Of a stretch of 11,370 nucleotides of DNA, positions 1 to 5,928 are shown one piece after another. The DNA lies in assembly GCA_038227745.1 (NCBI GenBank), contig JBBRPS010000299.1:1-11370 (forward strand), written 5' to 3'. The translations under genes and the position numbers were made by a program. Origin of the DNA: DASPXY01 sp038227745 (GTDB lineage Bacteria > Planctomycetota > Planctomycetia > Gemmatales > Gemmataceae). The number at the start of each line of letters is the position of its first letter. The first letter of the stretch is position 1. The notes under the pieces were generated by a model. That model was not told where the DNA came from and did not search any database. It saw only the letters and a program-made list of their open reading frames with translations.

Positions 1-94
1 CGGTGGGCCGTCGCCCTCCCTACAGGTCGAGCGTGAACGGAGCGCCCAGTCCGTTGAGTGGGCAAGCAGCGCTCGGGTCGTCGCAGCTCGACGG

Positions 95-361
95 TCAACC
101 TCCGACATCCTTCGGCGGCTCCCTGTCCTGCTTTTCCAGCCAGGCCTGCCATTGCTGGATCTTGCCGCGCTCGGCGTCGAGCAGTTTCCGCACGGCAGGA
201 TGGACCGGCCCCACGGGCAAGTCACTTGGGCCGTCGATGTCGAGGGTGATGACGTCCAGGCTATCCGAACGCTCACCGTGGTCGGGAAACGGCGCAGGCG
301 GATGGGTCATGGGTTGCTCTCCTGGTTCAATACCAAAAACCGCGATCGGGCGTTGGTTCAT
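95..361 (-). CDS. Small hypothetical protein, 88 aa, with its own promoter
   Basis: I do not recognise a family. The product is small, hydrophilic and acidic in its middle part (SLDVITLDIDGPSDLPVG), followed by a helical stretch rich in Trp, Gln and charge (KIQQWQAWLEKQDREP). It has no signal peptide or membrane segment. I chose the ATG at 361 because GGGAGGAG (368-375) ends 6 bases before it and a TATAAT box lies just upstream. The ATG at 367 abuts the ribosome site and is too close. A downstream in-frame ATG at 310 (71 aa product, MTHPPAPF...) also has a ribosome site (AGGAGAG, 8-base spacing). The first 17 codons have a lower third-position GC than the rest, so 310 remains a real alternative. 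The gene follows the FtsK-type gene by about 90 bases on the same strand but looks independently transcribed. Whether it belongs to the secretion-like cluster is unknown. Confidence 0.6.
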   Translation of the reverse strand: MNQRPIAVFGIEPGEQPMTHPPAPFPDHGERSDSLDVITLDIDGPSDLPVGPVHPAVRKLLDAERGKIQQWQAWLEKQDREPPKDVGG

Positions 362-367
362 GCGCAT

Positions 368-375
368 CTCCTCCC
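368..375 (-). promoter_or_regulatory. Strong ribosome binding site deciding the start at 361
   Basis: The minus strand reads GGGAGGAG, then six bases (ATGCGC), then ATG at 361. The six-base spacing favours 361 over the ATG at 367, which directly touches the site. Confidence 0.55.
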
Positions 376-385
376 GCGCTGCTGT

Positions 386-391
386 ATTATA
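386..391 (-). promoter_or_regulatory. Consensus -10 box (TATAAT) for the small gene at 361
   Basis: On the minus strand the sequence reads GGGGTATAATACAGC, a perfect -10 hexamer in otherwise very GC-rich DNA. A weak -35 candidate (CTTGGA or TTGGAA, about 403-409) lies only 14-15 bases upstream, shorter than ideal. Transcription would start near 379-380, a few bases before the GGGAGGAG ribosome site at 368-375. This suggests the last gene of the minus-strand cluster has its own transcript. The match is seen in the sequence; promoter activity is inferred. Confidence 0.5.
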
Positions 392-418
392 CCCCGCGAG
401 CCCCCTTCCAAGCCTTTC

Positions 419-437
419 TTCACTGGGAAATAGTGAA
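419..437. other. Short hairpin after the FtsK-type gene
   Basis: TTCACT (419-424) and AGTGAA (432-437) form a 6-bp stem with a 7-base loop just downstream of the stop codon of the large ATPase gene. There is no clear U-run on the minus-strand side, so it is at best a weak terminator candidate. Confidence 0.25.
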
Positions 438-448
438 AACGGAGCACT

Positions 449-3400
449 CTATGTTCCTCCTTTTTCGGGAGGTGCCTGTGACGTAACAGCGGTGCCGGCC
501 TGACGCACCTCCGGCACTGCCTCTTGCGAGAAAGGCGGTGAGGGCGCAGCGGCACTACCTCGCGCGCCGTCAAGGAGTCGCCCAACCTCCTCGATCCACG
601 CCTGCGGCGGCGGGCGGTACGGGCGGAACTTCTCCAGCCGCCCCTGATCCTCGCTGTGGAAGTACGCCCGGTACGCCCCCAGCTTGCTCGCCAGCGGGTT
701 GTCGATCAGCAGGGCGCTGTCGGTCGCGCTCATCTGCTGCAGCACCTTCATCTCGAACCCGCGCAGCGCCTGCCGGTCCAGCGTGCGGTTCAGGTTCGCC
801 AGCGTGTCGCACCAGACGAGCGCATGCACGCCCAGCAGCGGCCCCTCGCGCAGCACGTTCGCCAACTGCTGCGACGGAGTCGGCGGCTCGTCGCCGCGCC
901 GCCCGAAGCCGAAGTCGTCCTCCGGCTTGCGCAGGTCGCGGAAGCGGTGCAGGCCGTGGATGAACACGTACCACGGCGCCGCCTCGCCCCCCGTCGCCTG
1001 GCGCCGCTCCACCTCCACAGCGACCTCCCCCATCAGCGCGGGCAGGTCGCGCACCCCGCCCAGGCGCACGCCCTGCGGCAGCGCCGCCGCCAGCCGCGAC
1101 CAGTAGCCGCAGTGCGGCGAGTCGTCCGGCGTCCCGTCCAGGATGTAGAACCGCGCTGCCTCGACGCCCGGGCGGTGCCGCGCCGCCAGGCTCACCAGCG
1201 ACGCCGCCAGCATCCCCAGCGCCGCCTCGTCCTGCTGGCCGACGATCAGCAAGTGGTTGTCGGTCTGCGGCCGGAACGTCGCCACCGTCGGCGGCTTGAT
1301 CGCCACCGCGTCCCCCAGCCACGCGCACACAGGCCGGTCGGACGGCACCGCCGGCAGCCGCAGCAGCTCGGCCAGGGCCTGGTTGGCGGCCACGTCCGCG
1401 GGCGCGTCGCCCTCGAAGACGACCTGCGGCCGTGGACGGGAGCCGTCCAGTGCCCGGATGCGGCGCAGGTAGTCCTCGCGAGCCGCGTCCGTGAGAAAGA
1501 CGACCTGGAACGGGTTGTTGCCCTCCACCAGGCCGTTGGCGTCGTTGTAGATCGCCTCGCCGGGCCGCGACAGCAGCCGCGCCGCCCCGTTGTCCTCGCT
1601 CAGGATGATGTGCGCGTCGGCCTCGCTGCACTGCAGGGCGATGCGCACCGTCATCTGGTCGAGCGTGGCGCGGGCCAGCGTGTTGGCGCCGCCCAGCGTT
1701 TGCGAGCCGAGCAGCACGTGCAGGCCGAACGCACGCCCCTGCCGCACCAGCCGGTCCAGCAGCCGCGCCGCCTCCTGCGCCAGCCGGTCGTCCTCGATGA
1801 AAAATTCCTGGAACTCGTCCACGACCAGCAGCACGCGCGGCAGTGGCGGCCGGCCGGCCGTCGCGCGGTAGCCGGCCACGTTCTGCGCCCCCGCCGCGCG
1901 GAACAACTCGCCGCGCCGCGACAACTCCCCATCCAGGCGCTGCAGCACGCTCAGGCCGAACTCGCGTTCGCTCTCGATCGCCACCACGCGCGCATGCGGC
2001 AGGTGCTCGACGGCGTAGGTCTTGAACTCGACGCCCTTCTTGAAGTCGATCAGGTACAGCTCGGCCTCGTCGGGGTTGTAGCACAGGGCGAGGTTCGTGA
2101 TGAGGGCGTGCAGCAGAGTCGATTTGCCCGAGCCGGTCTTGCCGGCGATGAGGACGTGGTGGGCGGTCCCCTGACCGAGGCGCAGCTCCTGGCGCTTGGT
2201 CGCTCCGGCGCGGCCGAGCGGCACGATCAGGCCGTTGCGGCTGTCCTTCTGCCACCACTGCTCGGGCGGCGGGGCGATGAACTCGAACGGCACCTCGACG
2301 CGGTTCGCGGCCCGCGCCGCCGCGCCCACCTCCTGCATCAGCCGGTTGCACAGTTCCGCCGGCGGCGGGCCATCGAGGCGCAGCGGCAGCCGGTCGAAGT
2401 CCGGCTCCTTCCACACGAAGCGCCCGTCCGCCCACGCCAGGAGAGCGCTGCCGGCCTCCAGGTCCGCCAGGCGGAAGCCCTGCGGCACCCCCTGGGCCTC
2501 GTCCACGGCGATGAGGGCATAGACGCCGCAGCGTGGGCCGCTGGTGGCAATGCTCACCAGGCGGCGGGCGGCCTCCAGACCGAAGTTGACGGGGAAGTCG
2601 GCCACCACCACGACCCGGAACGGCTCGGCGACCTCGCCCGCGTGGGCGTTGTACTCGCGGATGCTCTGAAACTGGTTGCGCAGATACTTCTGGATCACGT
2701 TCTCCATGTGGCCCGTCAGGTCGGCCAGCCGCTGCTCGATGTGGCCCGGCTCGGTCCAGATGCGGCCGCCGATGAGCTGCTCGTCGTAGTCGGCGAGGTG
2801 CATGAAGGCGGCGAAGTTCTGCCCCAGGCCGACCGGGTCGATGATCGTGAAGCGGACCTTGCCCGGCGGCAGGGCGGTCAGCAGCCGCAGCATCATCGCC
2901 TGGAGCGCCGCCACCGCCGCGGCGCGGCCCTCGTCGCGGGCGCGCAGCAGCACCGGGCTGCGCTCGGGGAAGGTCACGCAGGCGGGCAGGGTGAAGGGCG
3001 CGAGCCAGGTCGCGCGCAGCCGTTCGTCGCGCGGCAGGTGGCGGCTGACGCGCTCCAGGGCGACCTCGCAGGCGCCGAAGCGGAGCACGGGCGGCACCTC
3101 CTGCGACGGCGCCCACTCGCTCCACAAGGGGTCGTCCCAGGCGGGGAAGAAGCTGTCGCTCTCCGCGTTGATCTGGCGTGTCAGGACGGCGACGCGGTCC
3201 AGCCCGGCGCGCCACCGGCCGCTGAGCGCCGACCAGCCGGCATCGCGGCGCTTGCGATTGTCCTCCAGCGAGCGCTGGTAGCGCTCCTCGATCTGCTGGG
3301 TCTCGGTCGCGGAGCGCTTCTCGGTCGCGGCCCGCCGGGCTCGGTAGCGCTCGTCGGTCTCGCGCAGGGCCGCGTCGTGGCGCTCCCGGGTCATCGCCCA

Positions 3401-4411
3401 GCGCTGCCGCAGTTCCGCCTGCGTCCGTTCCCAGTCGGCGTCGCGGCGCTGCTGGAGGGCGGCCTTCCGGGTGCGGGAGCGCTCCTGCACCTCCTGCTGC
3501 TCCCGGGCCTGCCGCGCCGTCGCCTGGTCGCGGTCCTCCGCGCACTGGGCCTTGACCTGTGCGAGGTGAGCGGCACCCAGGTCTTCCACCTCGGCCGCGG
3601 CGCCGCGGACGGCCTGGCGGGCGGCGCGGACTTTCGGCCGCGTCACTGCGACGAGGCGGCCGCTGCCGCCGAACCCGGTCAGGGCCGCGGTGACGAGGCC
3701 GACGACCGGCCAGTAATAGGCGCCGGTCACGAACGTCAGCGGCAGGGCCACGACCAGCCAGGCCAGTGCCGCCAGCCAGACGACGCGGCGCTTGTGAGCG
3801 AAGGCCGGCAGGGTGACGTCGGCGAGTCGGTCCAGCTCGGCCTCGGCGGCGGCGATGCAATCCGCCGCGTCGCCGGTGCTCTCGGAGGGAGGCGGTGGTT
3901 CCTCCTCTTCGGCGTTCTTTCCCTGCCACTCGGCGGCGACGTGGTCCGCCTTCTGCTGGAGCGACCGCAGTGCCTCGCGCTGGGCAGCGATCTGCTCCTG
4001 GGCCTCGCGCCACTGGCCGTCGGCGTGGTTGACGGCGGCCTCGTGGACTGCGGACACGGTCCAGCGCGCCTCCTCGAACTCACTCTTGACCTGCTCCTTC
4101 TCGGCGGCGTATTGTTCGTTGATGGCCCCGAGGCGGCTCTTGATCTCGTCCTGGGTGGCGAGGTGCGCGGCCTCGAACTCGGCCAGCATGCGGGCGCGGG
4201 TCTCGGCGAAGTCCTTGTCCGCGGCCTCCTTCGCGGCGGCGTGGCGCGCGGTCGCCTGCTGCCGTGCCTGCTGGCACTCCTTTTCCACGGTCTGCTGGCG
4301 CGACGCGAACTCGGCCTCGAACTGGCGTTCGGCGGCCGCGGCCTCCTCGGCGAGGGCGGCGAGGTCCTTGAGGAGGGCGCGCTGCTGGTCGATCAGAGGG
4401 GAGGAGGTCAT
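449..4411 (-). CDS. FtsK/SpoIIIE-type ATPase with coiled coils and membrane hairpin (EccC-like)
   Basis: A 1320-residue probable membrane-anchored, ATP-driven translocase. Residues 8-165 are charged, Ala/Glu/Gln-rich coiled coil. Residues 209-247 form two close membrane segments. Residues 255-400 are a second coiled coil. The rest looks like three FtsK-like domains. The middle one has Walker A GKTGSGKST (757-765), LYLIDFKKG (785-793) and Walker B LLVVDE (861-866). A first unit (about 485-640) keeps FTIIDP (521-526) and VVVVADF (600-606) but has no P-loop lysine. A third (about 1045-1275) keeps FYILDG but has GQQDEAA (1058-1064) where the P-loop should be and FIHG in place of a Walker B acid. 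The last 40 residues are Pro/Ala-rich and probably disordered. FtsK/SpoIIIE proteins pump DNA or, as EccC, WXG100 proteins. Two WXG100-like genes upstream favour the secretion role. The ATG at 4411 lacks a clear ribosome site, and no in-frame ATG lies close upstream. The family call is firm; EccC-like function is inferred. Confidence 0.9.
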   Translation of the reverse strand: MTSSPLIDQQRALLKDLAALAEEAAAAERQFEAEFASRQQTVEKECQQARQQATARHAAAKEAADKDFAETRARMLAEFEAAHLATQDEIKSRLGAINEQYAAEKEQVKSEFEEARWTVSAVHEAAVNHADGQWREAQEQIAAQREALRSLQQKADHVAAEWQGKNAEEEEPPPPSESTGDAADCIAAAEAELDRLADVTLPAFAHKRRVVWLAALAWLVVALPLTFVTGAYYWPVVGLVTAALTGFGGSGRLVAVTRPKVRAARQAVRGAAAEVEDLGAAHLAQVKAQCAEDRDQATARQAREQQEVQERSRTRKAALQQRRDADWERTQAELRQRWAMTRERHDAALRETDERYRARRAATEKRSATETQQIEERYQRSLEDNRKRRDAGWSALSGRWRAGLDRVAVLTRQINAESDSFFPAWDDPLWSEWAPSQEVPPVLRFGACEVALERVSRHLPRDERLRATWLAPFTLPACVTFPERSPVLLRARDEGRAAAVAALQAMMLRLLTALPPGKVRFTIIDPVGLGQNFAAFMHLADYDEQLIGGRIWTEPGHIEQRLADLTGHMENVIQKYLRNQFQSIREYNAHAGEVAEPFRVVVVADFPVNFGLEAARRLVSIATSGPRCGVYALIAVDEAQGVPQGFRLADLEAGSALLAWADGRFVWKEPDFDRLPLRLDGPPPAELCNRLMQEVGAAARAANRVEVPFEFIAPPPEQWWQKDSRNGLIVPLGRAGATKRQELRLGQGTAHHVLIAGKTGSGKSTLLHALITNLALCYNPDEAELYLIDFKKGVEFKTYAVEHLPHARVVAIESEREFGLSVLQRLDGELSRRGELFRAAGAQNVAGYRATAGRPPLPRVLLVVDEFQEFFIEDDRLAQEAARLLDRLVRQGRAFGLHVLLGSQTLGGANTLARATLDQMTVRIALQCSEADAHIILSEDNGAARLLSRPGEAIYNDANGLVEGNNPFQVVFLTDAAREDYLRRIRALDGSRPRPQVVFEGDAPADVAANQALAELLRLPAVPSDRPVCAWLGDAVAIKPPTVATFRPQTDNHLLIVGQQDEAALGMLAASLVSLAARHRPGVEAARFYILDGTPDDSPHCGYWSRLAAALPQGVRLGGVRDLPALMGEVAVEVERRQATGGEAAPWYVFIHGLHRFRDLRKPEDDFGFGRRGDEPPTPSQQLANVLREGPLLGVHALVWCDTLANLNRTLDRQALRGFEMKVLQQMSATDSALLIDNPLASKLGAYRAYFHSEDQGRLEKFRPYRPPPQAWIEEVGRLLDGARGSAAAPSPPFSQEAVPEVRQAGTAVTSQAPPEKGGT

Positions 4412-4486
4412 GCTGGGACAATCCGTCGTTGGGCGGTCCGGGCGCGGCGCCGGCCTGGCTCTCGGGTGACGGGCGCAACGCAGGGG

Positions 4487-4699
4487 TCAGCCGCAGTCAT
4501 CGCGCAGCTTGTGCAGGACGGGCTGGGCACGCTCCAGGCCCCCCAGCGCGGCCCGGACCTGGGCCTCGAGGGGCGCCCAGAAATGCGCCTCGAAGTCCTG
4601 CCGCACCGCGTCGCTCCAGTACGACCGGACCTCTTCCCAGGACAGGCGTAGGGTCTTCAGGGCGCCGTTCAGCTCGGTCCAGCCGGCATTCAGGTTCAC
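4487..4699 (-). CDS. WXG100-like small protein, 70 aa (W-S-D variant)
   Basis: The product is almost entirely helical, with two helices joined at YWSDAVRQDF (residues 27-36). Trp28 is followed by Asp at +2 and Phe at +8. In WXG100 proteins the turn is W-x-G with a hydrophobic residue at +8, so this is the same geometry with Asp for Gly. At 70 residues it is shorter than the usual near-100. The start is GTG at 4699, chosen because AGGAG (4706-4710) lies 6 bases upstream; the ATG overlapping that site runs into a stop within six codons. The gene lies 75 bases before the FtsK-type ATPase gene and is separated from the rest of the cluster by a 178-bp hairpin repeat. It is probably a substrate or partner of the ATPase, perhaps pairing with the 90-residue protein. 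Membership of the WXG100 superfamily is inferred from pattern only. Confidence 0.7.
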   Translation of the reverse strand: MNLNAGWTELNGALKTLRLSWEEVRSYWSDAVRQDFEAHFWAPLEAQVRAALGGLERAQPVLHKLRDDCG

Positions 4700-4705
4700 C
4701 GTGAA

Positions 4706-4710
4706 CTCCT
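4706..4710 (-). promoter_or_regulatory. Ribosome binding site for the GTG start at 4699
   Basis: AGGAG on the minus strand, 6 bases before GTG. It overlaps an ATG at 4713-4711 whose frame stops almost at once, which settles the choice of GTG. Confidence 0.55.
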
Positions 4711-4724
4711 CATTGCACCGGGTT

Positions 4725-4902
4725 TAAAGCGCTTCACGGTCGGGTGCAGCGGGGGTGCGCTTTGGAGTGCGGCGCTCGGCGCCGCGTTAGATCTTTATTT
4801 CGTCCCCCCATGGTCTGCCCCGAGGGACAGAAAGAGCCAAAGCGGCGCCAAGCGCCGCACTCCAAAGCGCTCCCCCGCTACACCTCCTCACAAACCGCTC
4901 TA
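4725..4902 (-). repeat. 178-bp hairpin repeat, copy 1 (MITE-like)
   Basis: A non-coding quasi-palindrome lying between the coiled-coil gene and the second WXG100-like gene. The inner arms 4757-4785 and 4842-4870 are 29 bases long and complementary at 28 positions. Extending to 4745-4882 gives 41-bp arms with three mismatches around a 56-base centre. The outer ends are TAGAGCGGTTTG (minus strand, at 4902) and a degenerate partner at 4725 (8 of 12 match). It aligns without gaps to the element at 11152-11329, with about 30 differences in 178 bases. Strand is given so that both copies read the same way. It starts 4 bases after the stop codon at 4907. It resembles a non-mobile remnant moved by a transposase elsewhere, or a REP/BIME-like element. 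No target duplication is visible at this copy. Confidence 0.85.
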
Positions 4903-4906
4903 ATCT

Positions 4907-5434
4907 TCAGGAGTCATTCGTGGGCGGCGCGGGCGCCGCGGCCGGCCCAGGGCCGGCCTTGACCGCGACGTAGCCTTCGAGGGCGGTCACCTTCTGCCCC
5001 AGGAACGCGATGGCCTGGCGCACGTCGGAGTCGAGCATACCGCCCAGGAGCCAGGCCGGGCCACGGCAATCCTCCATGTCGCGCGGCAGGCGCACGGCCC
5101 AGCGCCGGCACGCCTCCTGCTTCTGCTGCGCGTGCTTCAGCGCCGCCTGCGCCCGCGCCACCGCCAACTCCTGCTCGGTGCAGTCGCGCTTCGTGCCGCT
5201 ACCCGCGCTGTAGCGCCGCAGCGTCAGCTCGCCCTTGGCGCGGATGAGGGACTCCTCGCGCTTCTGGATCTCGCGGCGCCAGTGGGCGGTCTGCTGCTCC
5301 AGCCAGTCCGTGACGCGGGCCAACTCCGTCTCGACGCCCGCCAGGGCGTTGCGCGCGCCAGTGGCGAACTCGCACAGGGCGGCCTTGAAGGTTTCCAGGG
5401 CCTCCAGGGACGTGACGCGCGCGGACGGGGCCAT
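4907..5434 (-). CDS. Coiled-coil protein of the WXG100/FtsK cluster, 175 aa
   Basis: I do not recognise a named family. Residues 8-75 are helical and charged (ALETFKAAL, WLEQQTAHWRREIQKREESL), with Trp at 44 and 52. Residues 84-115 form a second helical stretch (ELAVARAQAALKHAQQ) containing Cys85 and Cys109. A third block (119-157, MEDCRGPAWLLGG... KVTALEGYV) is followed by a Pro/Ala-rich tail (160-171). There is no signal peptide or membrane segment, so it is probably cytoplasmic. The ATG at 5434 lies 10 bases after the stop of the 90-residue WXG100-like gene, which implies translational coupling. The frame stays open further upstream, but that part overlaps the previous gene and does not look like protein. 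By position it could be a chaperone, adaptor or substrate of the secretion-like ATPase. That role is a guess from context. Confidence 0.75.
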   Translation of the reverse strand: MAPSARVTSLEALETFKAALCEFATGARNALAGVETELARVTDWLEQQTAHWRREIQKREESLIRAKGELTLRRYSAGSGTKRDCTEQELAVARAQAALKHAQQKQEACRRWAVRLPRDMEDCRGPAWLLGGMLDSDVRQAIAFLGQKVTALEGYVAVKAGPGPAAAPAPPTNDS

Positions 5435-5444
5435 GGGGGACGCC

Positions 5445-5717
5445 CTACCTTTGCTGGAGATATTCCTCGATGCGGTCGGCCTTGCGAAGGAGGAAGGGGA
5501 CGTAACGGTCGGCCGACTCCATGAAGCGCTGGAGCATCTGGAGCGTTTGCTCGAATTCCTTGGAGAACTTCTCGTGCTCCTGGTCGCGCCAGGTGCTGCC
5601 CAGGCCGACCATCTGGCCGTGCAGGACCAGCAGCTGGTGGTGCAGGTCGCTGGTGAAGTGCTTGACGTTGTGCGCGAACCGGCGCAATTCCACCGGGTCA
5701 ACGATCGCCTGGGACAC
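5445..5717 (-). CDS. WXG100-like protein, 90 aa (W-R-D variant)
   Basis: A 90-residue, all-helical protein with no cysteine. Helix 1 runs about 8-40 and helix 2 about 45-88, joined at STWRDQEHEKF (41-51). Trp43 sits where WXG100 proteins have theirs, Asp45 replaces the usual Gly, and Phe51 is at +8 as expected. Length and layout match ESAT-6/WXG100 proteins, which are exported by an EccC-type ATPase. The C-terminal YxxxD/E export motif of actinobacterial substrates is absent; the end is EEYLQQR. The start is GTG at 5717, with AGGAGG (5725-5730) 7 bases upstream, the best ribosome site in the window. It is the first gene of the minus-strand cluster and should be well expressed, fitting a small secreted substrate or structural partner. 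Superfamily membership rests on pattern recognition. Confidence 0.75.
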   Translation of the reverse strand: MSQAIVDPVELRRFAHNVKHFTSDLHHQLLVLHGQMVGLGSTWRDQEHEKFSKEFEQTLQMLQRFMESADRYVPFLLRKADRIEEYLQQR

Positions 5718-5928
5718 GGTCGGCCCTCCTGTGTCTCCGGGGCGAGCCGGAGGCGTCGGCCCCGGCCCGCCAGGTTGTTGGTGCGTCTACGTTACCGCGC
5801 TCCCTACCCCGGATTCAAGTAGCAAACCGGCCGGCGCGTCCGGGCGCTCCCCTTGCGTGTCCGCACCTTCGGACGTAAGTTCACTGGGCTGGTGTGCCGT
5901 CCCCCGACGCCGTGACCCCGGACCGCCA
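5718..5928. promoter_or_regulatory. Divergent promoter region between the secretion-like and ABC clusters
   Basis: These 211 bases must hold the start sites of both outward-facing gene sets. For the minus strand, a weak pair is TTGAAT (5813-5818) and TAACGT (5789-5794) with 18-base spacing. For the plus strand, TTGCGT (5853-5858) and TAAGTT (5876-5881) have 17-base spacing; both pairs are poor matches. The minus-strand leader contains a 6-bp stem (5735-5740 with 5747-5752). Another short stem, GTCCG/CGGAC, lies at 5859-5874. AGGAGG at 5725-5730 is the ribosome site of the gene starting at 5717. The plus-strand gene at 5929 has no clear ribosome site. Confidence 0.35.

Noticed and set aside
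20..94. 24 codons open in frame after the TGA stop at 95, ending at a TAG (PSSCDDPSAACPLNG...)
   Set aside because: Such a short open stretch is expected by chance at this GC content, and nothing suggests TGA readthrough.
656..4651. A 1331-codon open frame on the plus strand opposite the ATPase gene, and a 1147-codon one on the minus strand at 4013-570
   Set aside because: Both are shadows created by high GC at codon third positions. Their translations are Arg/Ala/Pro/Gly-rich with no domain motifs, while the 449-4411 frame carries Walker motifs.
4744..4962. A 72-codon plus-strand frame whose peptide resembles that of a minus-strand frame at 11292-11065
   Set aside because: The similarity (CGARRRVR, PEG.KEPKRR, APHSKA) arises only because both lie in the 178-bp repeat; not a protein family.
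5521..5928. Upstream extension of the 828-residue protein frame
   Set aside because: It overlaps the 90-residue WXG100-like gene and the intergenic region; the signal peptide begins exactly at the ATG at 5929.
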